Source: Eudorina sp. 2006-703-Eu-15 (Eukaryota; Chlorophyta; Chlorophyceae; Chlamydomonadales; Volvocaceae). Taken from it: 64,000 bases of DNA. Below the pieces are notes generated by a model, which was given only the letters and a program-made list of their open reading frames with translations, was not told the DNA's origin and did not search any database. Location of the stretch: assembly GCA_003117195.1 (NCBI GenBank), contig BDSI01000082.1:310001-374000 (forward strand), read 5' to 3'. Both the position numbers and the translations under genes were made by a program. Of the stretch, positions 1 through 12,900 are shown one piece after another. Positions within the stretch are counted from its first letter, which is position 1; every line of letters starts with the position of its first letter.

Positions 1-917
1 AAAGGACAAAACGCTCCCTGCCCAAAACGATCCGACCCGACGAACGCTGCCAGAGCTCCAGTGATGGTGATACTCGTCGCTCAGAAACGCATGGCCGTCG
101 CTCACACGTTGCGACAACATGGCATGAAGCTTCACACCCTATCCAGCACAAGAACGTCGTGCCGTCAAGGGGCCAAGAACAACGTGTCAAGGGCACATGG
201 CCGTACAGACGCCGGGCAGACGGCGGGCAGGCCCCGGGCTCTGACCGGGCGCGGCAATTCCTACACACACTCACACACACACACCCCGACGCCTCCCTGG
301 ACAAAGCGGCGCCACCGAGACCTCCGTGTCCCTCCCGCCACGTGTTGGACCCTCTTCGTCCCCAGCCTCATCCTCACCGTCACCGCCGATCCAGGCGGAG
401 CAGGTTCGCCGGGTCTTGGCTGTGTCACGAACCCGAGGCTCGGAGATACGTGGCGGCCCGGCCTACCCATGGGCCACCCAGCTTGCCCCGGGCACGGCGC
501 CTTCCAACCACGATAGCGCCAGATCGTCTGCCTGACCCAGCCGGCGCCCGCCCTGAATCCCTTTAGCTGCAACGCCGCCTGCCTGCTGTCGTGCTGTGCG
601 CTGTCCCCAGCCGCCTAAGAGTGCGCCGACCCGCACGCGCGCCTTGTTTCCCGCCCGCCCGGCCATAGCTGGTTGCATCGCCAGCGCGCGGTGCAGGCAC
701 GCGGGGCACGGCGGCCGTCAGGGGAGACCGATAGGGGGCGCGCGAGCGCGTGCTGCGCCGGCCAAGTTGGATGTGAATCCAGCCCAATCGGCACGGACAC
801 CAAGGATGTTGCGCATGCGCGTCGACAGCATGGCGGGGATCAGATCAAGCCGCAGAGCCGGAGAGCCCCCGCGACGTTGGACGCACCGCATTGAAGCCGT
901 TGCCTCCCGCGCCACCG
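1..917. other. 3' flank of the rhodopsin kinase gene, no gene seen
   Basis: This GC-rich stretch lies downstream of the stop codon of the minus-strand rhodopsin histidine kinase gene. It should contain the 3' UTR. I found no TGTAA poly(A) signal (TTACA as written) anywhere in it, so the transcript either ends beyond the window edge or uses another signal. The overlapping ORFs in all frames look like by-products of high GC content. A short CA-repeat lies near 262-283. Confidence 0.5.
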
Positions 918-3900
918 CTACTTCCCGGACGAGGATGAGCCCTTGCCTCTGCCAAAGAAGCGAGCCAGCTTAGAACCCTTCTTGCCCGACTTCTCGGACC
1001 CGCCGCCCTGCCCCTGCACGCCAGCCTGCTGTGCGCTGCCGTGGCCGTCAATGCTCGCCGCCGAGGACTCCGGTGGCGGCGGCGGCGGCTCCGCCGCTGA
1101 CGCCGACGCCGTCACCGCCGCCGCCGTCGTGGGCGGGGGCACGCCATGCTGCCTTGGGCCCTGTTCAAAATGCTGTTGCTGCTGGGATGGCTGTAGCTGC
1201 TGTTGTTGCTGCTGTTGCTGCTTTTCCTGCTCATCCTGCGACTGGTACATATTGCCAGAGGCCCCGCCGGACATACCCGGCCCCACAACGAAGGGCGAGT
1301 CTGTCTCTTGCTGCTGGTGCTGGTGCTGCTGCGCCCATCGGGTCTGCTGGCCCTGCTGCTGCCGCTGCGGTCCAGCGAGACGGGAACCAGGTGATGCGGC
1401 AGCCCCCCCGGCCACCTGCCCAACCGGCACCAGCTGCAGCGGACCTCCAACTTGCGGCGCCGCCGCTGGCGCCGCCGTCATCGGCTGGTTCATCCCAGCT
1501 GATAACGGCTGCTGGTGCTGGGGCTGGGGCTTCTGGCCGGATGCCGGGGCCCCGGGCAACGCCGCGAACAGCTCCCGCCCACCAGAGCTGGACTGGAGGG
1601 CTTCCAGTTGCATCCGCATCGCCGCCAGCTCGTTGCGGAGAGCCCGGATCTGCGGCTCCGCCGCCGTGATGTCGGCGTCAAGCCCCAGCGGCGGCAGCTG
1701 CGCGCTCGCGCCGCTCGCGTTGTTGCCGCCGCCGCCGCCGCCGCCGCCCTGGATGAGCCCGGCGCCGCCGCCAACCGCGCCCATCGGCACGCGCTGACCC
1801 CCGCCGTACAAGAACGACGTTCCCGGCAGGCCGGCGGCGGAAATGCTGTTGCCGCTGCTGTTGCCGCCGGCGCCGGCGGCGCCGGCGGCGCTCTGGAATT
1901 GACCGGGCCCCAGCAGCACGGCTTCAGGCGACGAGTTGAAGGGACCGCTGGAGCCGCTGATGCCGGCCGCCGCCGTCGCCGCTGCAACGGCGGCGGCGGC
2001 GGCCTGAAGGCTGAACGTGATGCAGGGACCCCCGGAGGCCGATTCCCGCGCATTGCCGTGACCCGTGGGGCTGCCGAGGGCGTACGGGTGGGACAGGGAC
2101 GAGCTCATGACGCCCGCACCTGGGAGTGACGCCACGCCATAAGCGCCGCTTCCACCGCCATTCGCCCCCCCGCCGCCATTCCCGCCGTTGGTCCCGTTTC
2201 CACCGCCGCCGCCGCCGCCGCCGGCCGTGGTCCCCAGCCCGTTGTGGCCAGTGCCGCCAAGGACTCCGGCGACGGCGCTACCCTGGCTGGCGCTGCCAAC
2301 GGCGGCACTGCCGGTGCCCAACGCCGAATACGCGTGCATGACGCTGGACGCGGGTCGGGGAGCAGGCTGTAGCTGCAGTAGCTGCTGCTGCTGCTGCTGT
2401 TGCTGCTGCAGCTGTTGCATCTGAGGCGGCACCTGTGTTGGCACCTGTGTTGCCGATGGGTATGGATGCGCCAGGCGCGTCAGTACCTCCGAGTCGGGGC
2501 CGGTGTGCGTGTGGCTGAAAGCGCGGGAGGCGGCGCGGGAGATGCCGTAGCCGTACAACCCGAGGTTGGCGTTCACGCCCGCGACGGAGTTACTGGCGGA
2601 GGTGACCTGCGCCACGTCGCCCGGCATCATACCGGCGGGCAGCGTCGAGAGGGGACTGCCGCCGCTGGCGATGCCCTGCGGCAAGCTGGCCCCCTGGAAC
2701 GCCGCCAGCGGCACGAACGGTCCGCCGTGCCCCGCCGTGGACGCGGCGGCGGCGGCGATGGCCGGCACGTGCGCCAAGCCCTGCTGCCGCAGGGAGGGCA
2801 GCAGCTGCGGCTGCTGCAGAGGTGGCGGCGGCGCCGCCGCCGCCGGCTGCGGCAGTCCCAGCGGCAACGCGCCTCCCAAGGTCACGGAGCCGGAGACCTT
2901 ATCGTGCTCCTCCGCATGGCTGACGGAGCGCTGGAAGAAGCTGCCCCGCATGAGGCTGCTGGAGAAGAGTAGCTGTGGCGGCAGGTACTGGTGCGCAAAG
3001 GGGTGCGCCTCGACCAGCCACAGCCGCCGCGCGGCCAGCGCGGCGCCGGGACCGCCGCGGTTCCCCGCGGCTGCGCCGGCGCCGTCGGCGGCGTCCTCCG
3101 GTTCGAGGAACAGCGGCCCGCGGATGTCGGCGGTCGCGCCACTGGCCCGCAGCGCCTGCGCCTCCGCGTCCGGAGACACGATCGTCATCGGCGGCGCGCG
3201 GCGCGCCAGGTCGAGGAGCTCCGCGAGTACGGGACCGAAGTACAGCATCGTCGAGCCGGCGACAGGCGCCGTACAGTGTCCCATGATGGTTCCCAGCGCC
3301 AGCGCTTCCTGGAGCTGCAGGCAGGTGGAGGTGCCGGGCACCGGCAGCATCGCCGCGGCTTCCAGCAGCGCCCGCCCCACTCGGTGCAGCGCCGCGAGGC
3401 GCAGCCCCGCCGCCGCCGCGGCGGCGGCGGCGGCCGCGCTGACGGCGTCGGCGTCGGCGCCTGGCGGCAGCAGCGGCACCGGCGTCGCCGGCAGCACCGC
3501 CGCGGACATGACGCCGCTGCTGGCCTCAATCCGTACGGCGCCGTACGCCGCGATGGCGCGCTCAAAGGCTGCCCCCATGCGCGCCGACAGTTCCGCCATC
3601 TCCGCCGGCAGGAGCATCCGACAGAGGCCCGCGTAATCCGCCACCGACACCACCAGCACCGCCGCCTCCGGCCAAACACGCACGCCACCGCCGCCGTCCA
3701 CTCCGTCACCGCCGCCGCCCGCTGCCGAGGGGACCGTTGCCACTGCCGCCGCCGCCACCTCTCGCTGTGGCTTGCTCTGTGAGCTGGACGGCAGGCTCAA
3801 TTCGCCCGGGGTTGACGCGCCGCCGCCGCCCCGCGGGTCCGCGTCCTCGCCGACCGAGTCAGCCCGTGACGGCGCGAGGCCGGGGGCGGGGTCGCGCGAA

Positions 3901-3939
3901 CGTAGGTGCAGACGGATGCGCGCCAGGAGCTCGTTCCGC
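918..3939 (-). CDS. HKR: Final exon: end of receiver 2, degenerate class III cyclase domain and low-complexity tail
   Basis: This 3,022-bp exon encodes residues 1001-2007. Residues about 1093-1280 align by eye to a class III nucleotide cyclase: [14 protein letters not shown] carries the first metal-binding Asp (about 1102), and a later block, [19 protein letters not shown], corresponds to the cyclase GIHTGxVVAGVVG region. The second metal Asp (GD motif) is replaced in EASSGVM, and the WGDTVNxASR block is replaced by [14 protein letters not shown]. Cyclase activity is therefore doubtful. The rest (about 700 residues) is Gln-, Gly-, Ala- and Ser-rich with runs encoded by CAG and GGC repeats, and it ends in a basic segment, [18 protein letters not shown]. 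The start of the exon is fixed by a CTCTTAG acceptor that restores KPFRRNELL. Confidence 0.85.
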
Positions 3940-6900
3940 CTAAGAGGAAGACAGAAGACAAGAAGAGACATGCGGGGCGAAGAACGAAGTGGGGCGAAAA
4001 AACGGGAGATGTAAAAAGGAGATAGGAGGCAAACCCTCGAGCTTAAGAGCAGGAGGTGCCCGAGGTGCTTGTCGGGTCCCGGAGGCGTCGAGGGTAGGGG
4101 TGGTGACCCGGCGGCACTCCAGGGGCAGCCTCCTCCGCGTCGTGGTAGCGTTGAGCATCCCCTCGCGTCCTTGTCTTTCGGGTTTATTTCCTTTTTTCAA
4201 TTTAATTCCCTCGCGTCGCATCCGAACGCAACCGCACCGCACAGCAGGACACACACAGCACGGCACCCGTGGGCTGTCCCGTTCCTCAAGTGTCGGGGAC
4301 TTGGGGTCCTCCCCGCTTCCGTCGCCCACGCCAGTGCTAAGATGTACGACACGGTCATGGACGACAAGCAGCCGACAACAACTGTCGCAGGCACGGCATT
4401 TCGCACCTGAAGGGTTTGGTTACGTAACTGTTGGCGCCGCACTTGAGCCCCTCCACGACGGCGCTCTCGTTGTGTCTTGCGGAGAGCATGATGATGGGCA
4501 CCTGCAAGAGAGGGAGGGAGAGACATACATCGAGATGGAGTATATGTAGGTAGGAGGCGGCAGGCACACTACGTCATATCCATATCCGATCGATTTCATA
4601 TCATCGTGGTCGTCAGAACTGAAGTGCTACGTCGCAAGGCAAACCACAAGAGCGGCGGCGCGGGGGAATGCGGTCCGCTGTTTGTGGTCCGTTGGCGATG
4701 GTTGTATGCAATGGAGGTGCTGACTGTCTTCCATCCGTCACAGTCAAAGCTCCTCTGCCACAGTCAAAGCTCTCACACGCCCCGATGGCCGGCCTTCTTG
4801 CCCCCACACCACCCCCGCCACGTGCTCCTCGAGCGCACCTGCTGCTTGTTGTACATCTGTCGTATACAGCGGCACACGTCGAAGCCCGTCATGTCGGGCA
4901 GCGAGCAGTCCAGCAGCACCAGGTCAGGCGGAATGCCGCCGTTGTGTGTACCGCACACGTACGACAGGCCCTGGGCGCCGGTGCTGGCCTGCGGGGTCGG
5001 TGGCGCGGGGTCGGAGCCGCGCGGGACGACGACGACGGGGATTGACGCAAGACAACAAGCCCGGGGCAAACCGAACGACGACGTGGTTAAGCGCGTGATT
5101 TGTCTTGTTCGATTCCCATCTCATGATGGACGTAAGGGGTGAGCGTGTCTGCTGCAGCATCCAGTGTCAAGTGTACGGCTGTAGGCTTCTGTGCGCTCTT
5201 CTGATAACAAGTTCAAGCACACGCAACCACCCGTCGACATCGTAAATGTACCACCCGAAAAGCGGACCAGACCAGACGGCCGCCCCGGCCGTGAGGAGCC
5301 CATTGAAGCCGCCGAGCGGCCACCGCGGAATGATTAATTAAAGGTAAATTAAAGGTAACCGTTACAAAGTGGACCCGTTACAAGGTGGACCCATTACACG
5401 GCGGACATGGTATCGTTGCTGAGCTCACCCGCACGTATCGGTAGTGTTGACTCGTCAGCATCCCCTGCAGCACCACCTGATTGACGTCATCATCGTCGAT
5501 GCAGATGATCAGCCGCTGGTCGGCGATGCTGCCGCTGCCGCCGGCCAAGCTGCTGCACGCCTGCGGGCTGGCGGCGGCGGCGCCGCCGCCGCCCGCCGTG
5601 CCGCCGCCGCCAGCGGCTGCGGCGGCGGTCTCGCCGTTGCCGCTCTCCAACTCGCCGTTGGGGATAAGGCCCGGGCCGCCGCCGCTGTGGAAGTCGGCTG
5701 CGACCATAGAGGAGACGGTCTCTAGTGCACCTAGCGGGAGACGGGGACGCAGGCAGGCTCAAGGGGACAGGCCCGCCATGGGCGGAACGTGAGCGGGTCG
5801 CGGCTGCGCCCCGCGGCTGCACCCCGTGGCCCGTGGCCCGGGTACATTCACCAGCATGCGGAGCGACGGCGCTGGTGCCCAGTGCGGGTGCTGGCTGCGG
5901 CGCCGGAGGGTGGGGCCGCTTGGTGGGTGCTGCGGCCCCTGCGTCAAACTGGCTGGCTGCTGGGCGGCATGCCGCAACCCCGCTCTTACTACCCCTCACC
6001 CCGAATTCCTGCCCCCGAATCCCCTCGCCCTTCGCCCCGCACCCCTGCGCCAACAACTCACTTTCATCGTGTTCCCACTCCCCGTAGGCCAGCTGCGCCC
6101 GGATCCGGGCCAGCAGCTCCTGGCGCTTGAAGGGCTTGGTCACGTAGTCGTCTGCACCCAGGTCCAGGCCGCACACCACGTGCTCCTCCTCCGTCTGAGG
6201 AGGGGGAGGGGAGGGGACGGCGCGGGCGAAGGGACCGCCAACGGGGGCCACAGGGAGCACACCAGGCACATCGTACAAGTGCCGTACGTAATCCAAACAC
6301 ACACACACACACAACCTGGAGCATTGCCTAATAATTGTAAGCTTACGGTCAAACCGTAAATTATCCAGGTACCTCAGCTGTTGTGACCTATATTACGGTC
6401 CAACCGTAAGACTCAACCGTAAATTCCCAAATTGCCTTTGGCACCGCACGGATTCCCCCTAAAGATCCCTTTCCGGAAGGGGCCCTGTGGGTACCGACGG
6501 AGAAGCCATGCGCATGGGCGGCATGGGCCGAGGCCCTCCGCCCTGCCCGCACCTGCGCCGAAACCATGATGATGGGCACGTGCACGTTGGGCGTCATGGC
6601 GCGTAGCCGCTGCAGAACCTCGTACCTGCGACAATATAGCAGACGTCACGCGGTGGCATCGCCATGCAAGGTTTGGAAAATGGTGACGCCGGGCGCAACT
6701 GACACCGGCCGGATCCCCGGGGGCCACAGCGGATTTCCTCGCTGGACATACCATTACATATCATTACATACCATACCATTACGTACCATACCATTACATA
6801 CCATTACATTCCGTTACGTTACATTACGTTACGTTACATTACTTTACGTTACATTACGTTACGTTACATACACGTGCAGGTTTTCGGGCAGGTTTTCCAT

Positions 6901-9900
6901 TACACACACGCATGCGCCCCACCCGTCCATCTCCGGCATCATGCAGTCCAGCAGCACCAGGTCGGGCAGGGCGGGCGAGGTGGAGACGTATCGGAGCGCC
7001 TCGGCGCCGCTGGGGACCGCGACCACCTCGTAGCCTGGGCGGAGCGAGTTCAGGACGACGGATGGCGCGCACGCGCGTGGGGCAGGGGCGAGAGGTTCAA
7101 CCAGGCACAAACAGCCGCGCGGGGGCGGGGTTTCCAAAACATACTGACCAAGGACATACTGACTGCTGGTGCCTGGGCCTTATGCGTGTGCAGACCACGT
7201 GCTCATGCACATTACTAATATCTTGAGCACAGAACTACTACGGTAGGTGAGTCAAGAGGGAGAAGTGTATCTCGAATATCGCCCGGGAGGAGCGGGGTCA
7301 TTTGCGGAGCCGGGGAGCATCAGGGTCGGGTTCAGAGGAAGGGAGGCCCAGGGCAGAAGCAGAAGAGGCAAAATGGAGCACCTTGGAGCAGCATGACGAG
7401 GGTCAGAGTCCGCAGCGCTGGCCGCCCTTGCCCTCTACCCATCTGACACCTTCCCCGGCACTCACTGCACCCGCGCCGCCCCGCGCTGCCCCGCCCCTGC
7501 CCTCCATTCCCGCCCCGCCCCTGCCCGCCCCGCCCCGCCCCGCCCCGCGCTGCCCCGCCCCTGCCCCTCCATTCCCGCCCCGCCCCTGCCCGCCCCGCCC
7601 CGCCCCGCCCCGCCCCTGCCCCTCCATTCCCGCCCCGCCCCGCCCCGCCCCTGCCCCTCCATTCCCGCCCCGCCCCGCCCCGCCCCGCCCCGCCCCGCCC
7701 CGCCCCGCCCCGCCCCGCCCCGCCCCTGCCCCTCCATTCCCGCCCCGCCCCGCCCCGCCCCGCCCCGTACCTGTGCTTCCCAGCAGCGACTTGATCACCG
7801 ACTGGTTGACCAGGTCGTCGTCCACGGACAGCAGCAGGAAGCGCTTGTACATGGTGTAGTGGAAGGGGCGGGGTCCTGGGGCCGGCCAAGAGGGCGTTGC
7901 GGGAGCGGGCATACACGGGACTTACACAGGTTCTCCCTTGACAGTGCCCAGCTACCCGACCCCACCGCATGCCATATGACCTCCATGACTCTTCCTTCAT
8001 GGCCCTTCCGTGTTTCTTCCAGTATTGCACTTGCATTTCAGGTGAGGTGGACAGTGCTGGAGACAAGACGTGCTCCGGCCCCACCGCCGTCCCGCTCGAC
8101 CCGACTCCCAGCTGCGTTCCCCCGACAACCCCACGCACCGTGAACGATCTTGGCGTCTGAGCCCTGCGTCATAACCGCAACCGCGGCCTCGGTAACGCTT
8201 CCACCGCCGACCCCGCTGCCGCTTGTAGGCGCGGGATCCTGGTCAGCGCCGGCGCCGGGATTAGACGGCGCCGTCGTCGCCGCCCCCGCCGCCGCCGTTG
8301 CCTTGCCGGGCCTCGCGCTGGTCCCCGCCCCCGGGTGGTGGTTTCCTCCCTGATTGGCGCCGCCCACCAGGGACGTCAGACCGGCGGGCGAGCTGGCCCC
8401 CTCCAGGGAGGCCGGCATTGAGTCGCGTACGGACTGGGCGTACGGCCGCGATGACGCCAGCGCCGACAGCTCCGCGGCGTTGTACATGAGCTCGCCTGCG
8501 TGAGCCCGATTGGGCAACACACTCGGGTGACTTCATAAACGACCTCATAAACGGGTTGAGCTAGGTTCGATGCCGCAACATGGCAGTATACCGGTCACTG
8601 GTGAGCGTCGGGACGGGTTACTTTCACGCCCTGGACCAGGCTCCCGGAAACACAGCCCTCGACACGGCTTCCGGAGCGGGAGCCCGCATTTGCATTGTAC
8701 TGCGGCCTCACCGTACTGCTCCAGCTCCGACTCGGGGGCTCCGCTGGTCGCGGCGTCAGCCGCCCTGGCGGGCAGCCGGCTCGCGTCGCTGCTGCTGACC
8801 ACGGTGCTGCTGTCGTCGCCGCCGCCGTCGCCCAGCCGCGGCGTCGCGCCGGAGGCGGTGCCGCTCGCGCCACGCGCGATGCCGCTGCCGCTGCCGCTGG
8901 TCTTGACGCCCACGTGGGACCCGCCCTGGGCGCTTACGATGCTGTTGCGCTGCGCCGCGGCCTTGGCTTCTTCCAGGGACTCGCGGCCCATGGCCCTGAG
9001 GGCGGCGGGGGCAAGGGGGGTACAGGAAATTGGTAGACATATTCAAAACTTCTACGCTGCTGCCAGGGAGGGGCCGGGCAGAGGGCGTTGCAAGGGGCGG
9101 ACGCGCACCACGTGGAGGACAGGGCCGCCGCCGCCATCGGCTCTATAAACCCTCCCTCCCTGCCTGCCATACCCACACCCACACCCAGCTCGCGGCTCAG
9201 TTTTCATACACACCCACCTGCCGTCTCAGTTCTCTTATATATACTATATATGAATATATATACTATAGATTCATATACACCCACCTAGCCAGCGGCAGAG
9301 TGAAGGTGAACGCCGAGCCCTTGCCCTCGATGGAGGACACGTTGATGGTGCCGCCGTGAGCCTTGACAAGCTCCTGTACGATATTGAGACCCAGCCCAAA
9401 GCCGCCGTACTTGCGGCTGATGGACATGTCCACCTGCGGCATGGGCGACGGGTATCCGCAGACCGGCACGGGTGGGACGACAACGTGCATTTGGCAGGGC
9501 TGGAGAGACGCGTTTGCGCTCCCGAGTAGAGAGCGGGCTGCGGGCAACACCAGCATGTCAGCATGTCAGCGCAGCATCATTATCAGCATTCAAAGTTGTA
9601 AGCAGCATTCCAGCACACAAAAGGGCGGACGTAGGAGCAACAGCCACCGCAACAGCAGAAGGGGCTGGAAGGATGAACCGTGGGCTCTCTTTTGGTGGTG
9701 AAAGGTCGCGGGTGAGGGCCATCGAGGCGCCCCTCTCTCCCGACCTGTTTTTGCTTGCCACACCCTCCCCCAACCCATCCAACCCTAACCAACCCAAGAA
9801 GCCACCAGAGATAGACGGGGCCTTCTGAGGAAAACGGCCGTGCCGGCCCCTACCAGCCCTTGTTCGCGACGGGCAGGCGGCCGGCCTACTTGCCTGCTCG

Positions 9901-12900
9901 AAGGGCAGGAAGATGGTGGCCAGCTTGTTACGGGGGATGCCGATGCCCGTGTCCGACACCGTCACCGCCACCTTCCGGCCGCCCTCCACTTGCCGCGCGG
10001 TGACCCGGATCTGGCCGCGCCGGGTGAATTTGGCGGCGTTGCCCAGCAGGTTGTTCAGGACCTGCGGGTCGGAGGGTCGTGCGTATTACAATGAGAAGTA
10101 AGCCGCGGGATCAGAAACCGGTGGCAATGATGACAGGAACCAGGAGGGTGGTGTGTGGATGTGTGGGTGTATGTTGAGCCGGTCGTGGTTTCAGCACGAG
10201 GACCAACCATGTCATATGTGTTTAGAAGAAGAACCCACCATATGTCCCACCACCATATGTGTATGGGGGTGCCGGCGAGCGTGTTCCAAGGGTAATCCTT
10301 GTGACAAAACTGCACCGGCATTTTCGTTGCGGTAACGACCAATCCGAAAGCCGGATAGACGGCGACACACGTGCCATGTGGGTGCAGGGGGGAACGCACC
10401 TTGGAGCACAGCACTCGCTGCCCCGAAGCTCCCTCTCTCCAGCACCGCGTCTACCGCGTTGCGCGCCGGCCCCAACTCTCAGGCAGATAAGCAACGTGCA
10501 ACCCCATACCCCAGCACACCTGACGGAGAGCACCATTACCCGTTCCCGTTCCCGCCCCCGTGCCGTACCTGTACGATCCTGCCCGTGTCACCCATGACAA
10601 GCATTCGAGGCGGCACCAGGTTCACCAGGGTCACTTCGCTGTCCACCAGGGACCGCGTCAGATCCAACACGTCGTCCACCACGTGGCGCAGGATCACCTG
10701 TCGTAGGCCGAGGTACGGAAGTCCATAAAAGTCAGTCCGGAGATCAAGGTGGCGACAGCGCGTCGATCGAGGTACAGATTGCCGTACACCAAGTGCGGCA
10801 CATAAGATGGCGACAGCGGAGAAATCCTTAGCAGCACTGGCCAGTTGCCTCCAATCTGATCCTCCTCGTCCTGGTTCGGGGGCGATCTCTCGGCGCTCGT
10901 CGTCAGGCTTCTTCGCAGCTTGCGGCATACCGTAGTTGCCTCCATCACGACTACCGTACACTGCACGACGTTGCCGCTGCCCTGCTCCACCACTCTAGCT
11001 AGTAATGGCCAATCACTGCCCCTGTCAAAAAGCAATTTCTACTCTTTCTTCGCCCTCAATCTTCCAGCTTCCTCATGCTGGCGTCCCGCCCCCTGCCCCA
11101 CCAGCGCTTGGCCCCCAGCCCCCGCCCTGCAATGCTTGCCTCCCAGCCCTAGCCACACCTGCTCCTGCTTGAGCACGAGCTTGTTCTGGCGCAGCGCGGC
11201 CGCGTCCATCACGTCGTTGATGAGCGCCAGCAGCCGGGCGCCGGAGGTGCGGATGATGTAGATCTGACGGCGGACGCCCTCCGGCAGCACGCCGCAGCAG
11301 CCCGACAGCATGCCCTCCGAGATGCCTGCGGCGGAAAGCGGTGCGGCCGCGCGTCAGATGGCACTGCAAAAGCACGACGACAAGCCACCCGCGCGTGCGG
11401 GAACACCAGAAGCGTGGCTCCTTGCGACCCCCTGAAGCGTCTTGAACGCGATCGAAAGGATTGGGAGGATTTGAACAGTGAATGTCGCGACGTGCGTCAC
11501 CGATAACCGCGAGGATGGGTCGTGGCATCGAGTACCCGCCTGACCGGTGCGGAGGTCATGTCGGGCCCGCGACGTCGGAATCCCCACGTGCACACACGCC
11601 CACCGCCACAGCACTCCAGAACCCCAAAACCTTACATTGCACACGGCAGCACGGAGATACGTCACCATACCTCGCAAGTTGTGAGTGCGAAGGGCCCCGC
11701 AACTGGGTCGCTGACGCCCCGCCCCGCGGGGCCTCGCCGGTCTGGGTGTGTCTGCTGTGGTGTATTTCACATAAACCCCTCCCCATGCCCCTCCCCTCGT
11801 TCCGTCCTCACGTCCTCACCGATGATGCCGTTGAGCGGGGTGCGCAGCTCATGGCTAACGGAGCTCATGAACCGCTCCTTCTGCTCCAGGAGGGCCTGTG
11901 CGACATGGGGGCGGCGCACCGGGGGCAAGGGATGGGGAGCGCCCGACCGCGTGGCGCGTCACGTCGTCGTCATCGAGCATAGCTGGTTGCATGGCTGGTT
12001 GCATGGCCAGGAGCAAGTCGCTAATCAACGATGCGGACATGCGAACACGTCCGCGCTGTGCCACTCACCTACGCGTCCACCCAACCGACCACTTGCATGG
12101 CTAGCGCACCCTTGCCCTAATTTCCTGGCCATTCGGCTCGCTTTCCTCTACCCTCTACCACTCGGCCGTCAACATCAAATCGGGCCCCGAAACCACCCAC
12201 GCTGTTTCCCTCCTCGCTCCGTCCCCACACCCCACCTGCAGCTCCGTGATGAGTTTCGCCTTGCTGCTGTTCTCGATCACACGCATGGCATTCTCCCTCC
12301 GCGCCTCGAACTCCTTGAAGGAGCTCAGCATCAGGGTGGAGGAGAAGAGCACCTGGCAGGGCGCAGGCGGCCGTCGGGGAGTGCGAGTGGTCGGGGGATT
12401 ATGACGCATCGGCATATAAAACGAACTAGTAGGGGACGGGCCGTGGTGGGCGCATGGCTGTGGTCGAAGAGGCGGGGGGCAGGACCAAGCGCCGGCTCCT
12501 CCCCTTTGCCGGTTCGGCTCCTCTGCATTGCCGTGCATGCATTGTCCCGCACAACAGTACAACGGAAGCCGCTTGTCGGGGCGCAGCCTGTGACTCGCAT
12601 ACCCGCGCTTCGGCCGTATGCCCTCTGCTCCTTCGATACCCGGCCCCACGCGCCGTTCCTGGCTTGTCCCGGTCCCCCCGGCGGTCCCCCGCTGCGTCCT
12701 GGGTGTGCCCAATTTCGTTTCTGGGTTCGGGACTTTCCCCTAGTCCTCTGGGCAGGGCCACTAGGGGTTATGGGATTTACCTTGGCCGAGAAGTCGCAAC
12801 ACAGGTAGAGGACCTCTTCCGTCAACACGCTTATCCAGCCCAGCAGCGCCAGATCCCACGTGATGGCGAAGGTGCACCACAAGATCTGTGCGGGACAGGG

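Noticed and set aside
943..3782. Long plus-strand ORFs opposite the last rhodopsin kinase exon
   Set aside because: They are Cys-, Arg- or Ala-rich mirror frames of the GC-rich coding strand. The minus frame continues receiver 2 with correct splicing.
918..3971. Treating the 1,017-codon minus ORF as its own gene
   Set aside because: Its first ten residues are intron sequence. A CTCTTAG acceptor at 3940 joins it to the upstream receiver exon in frame.
7462..7770. CRISPR-like or coding reading of the CGCCC array
   Set aside because: Units are about 5 bp with no spacers. The Gly/Arg-rich ORFs across it are repeat artefacts, and the array is intronic.
4355..7912. Stand-alone bacterial-type response regulators
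   Set aside because: Receiver motifs are split over several exons with GT-AG introns in matching phase, so this is one eukaryotic gene.
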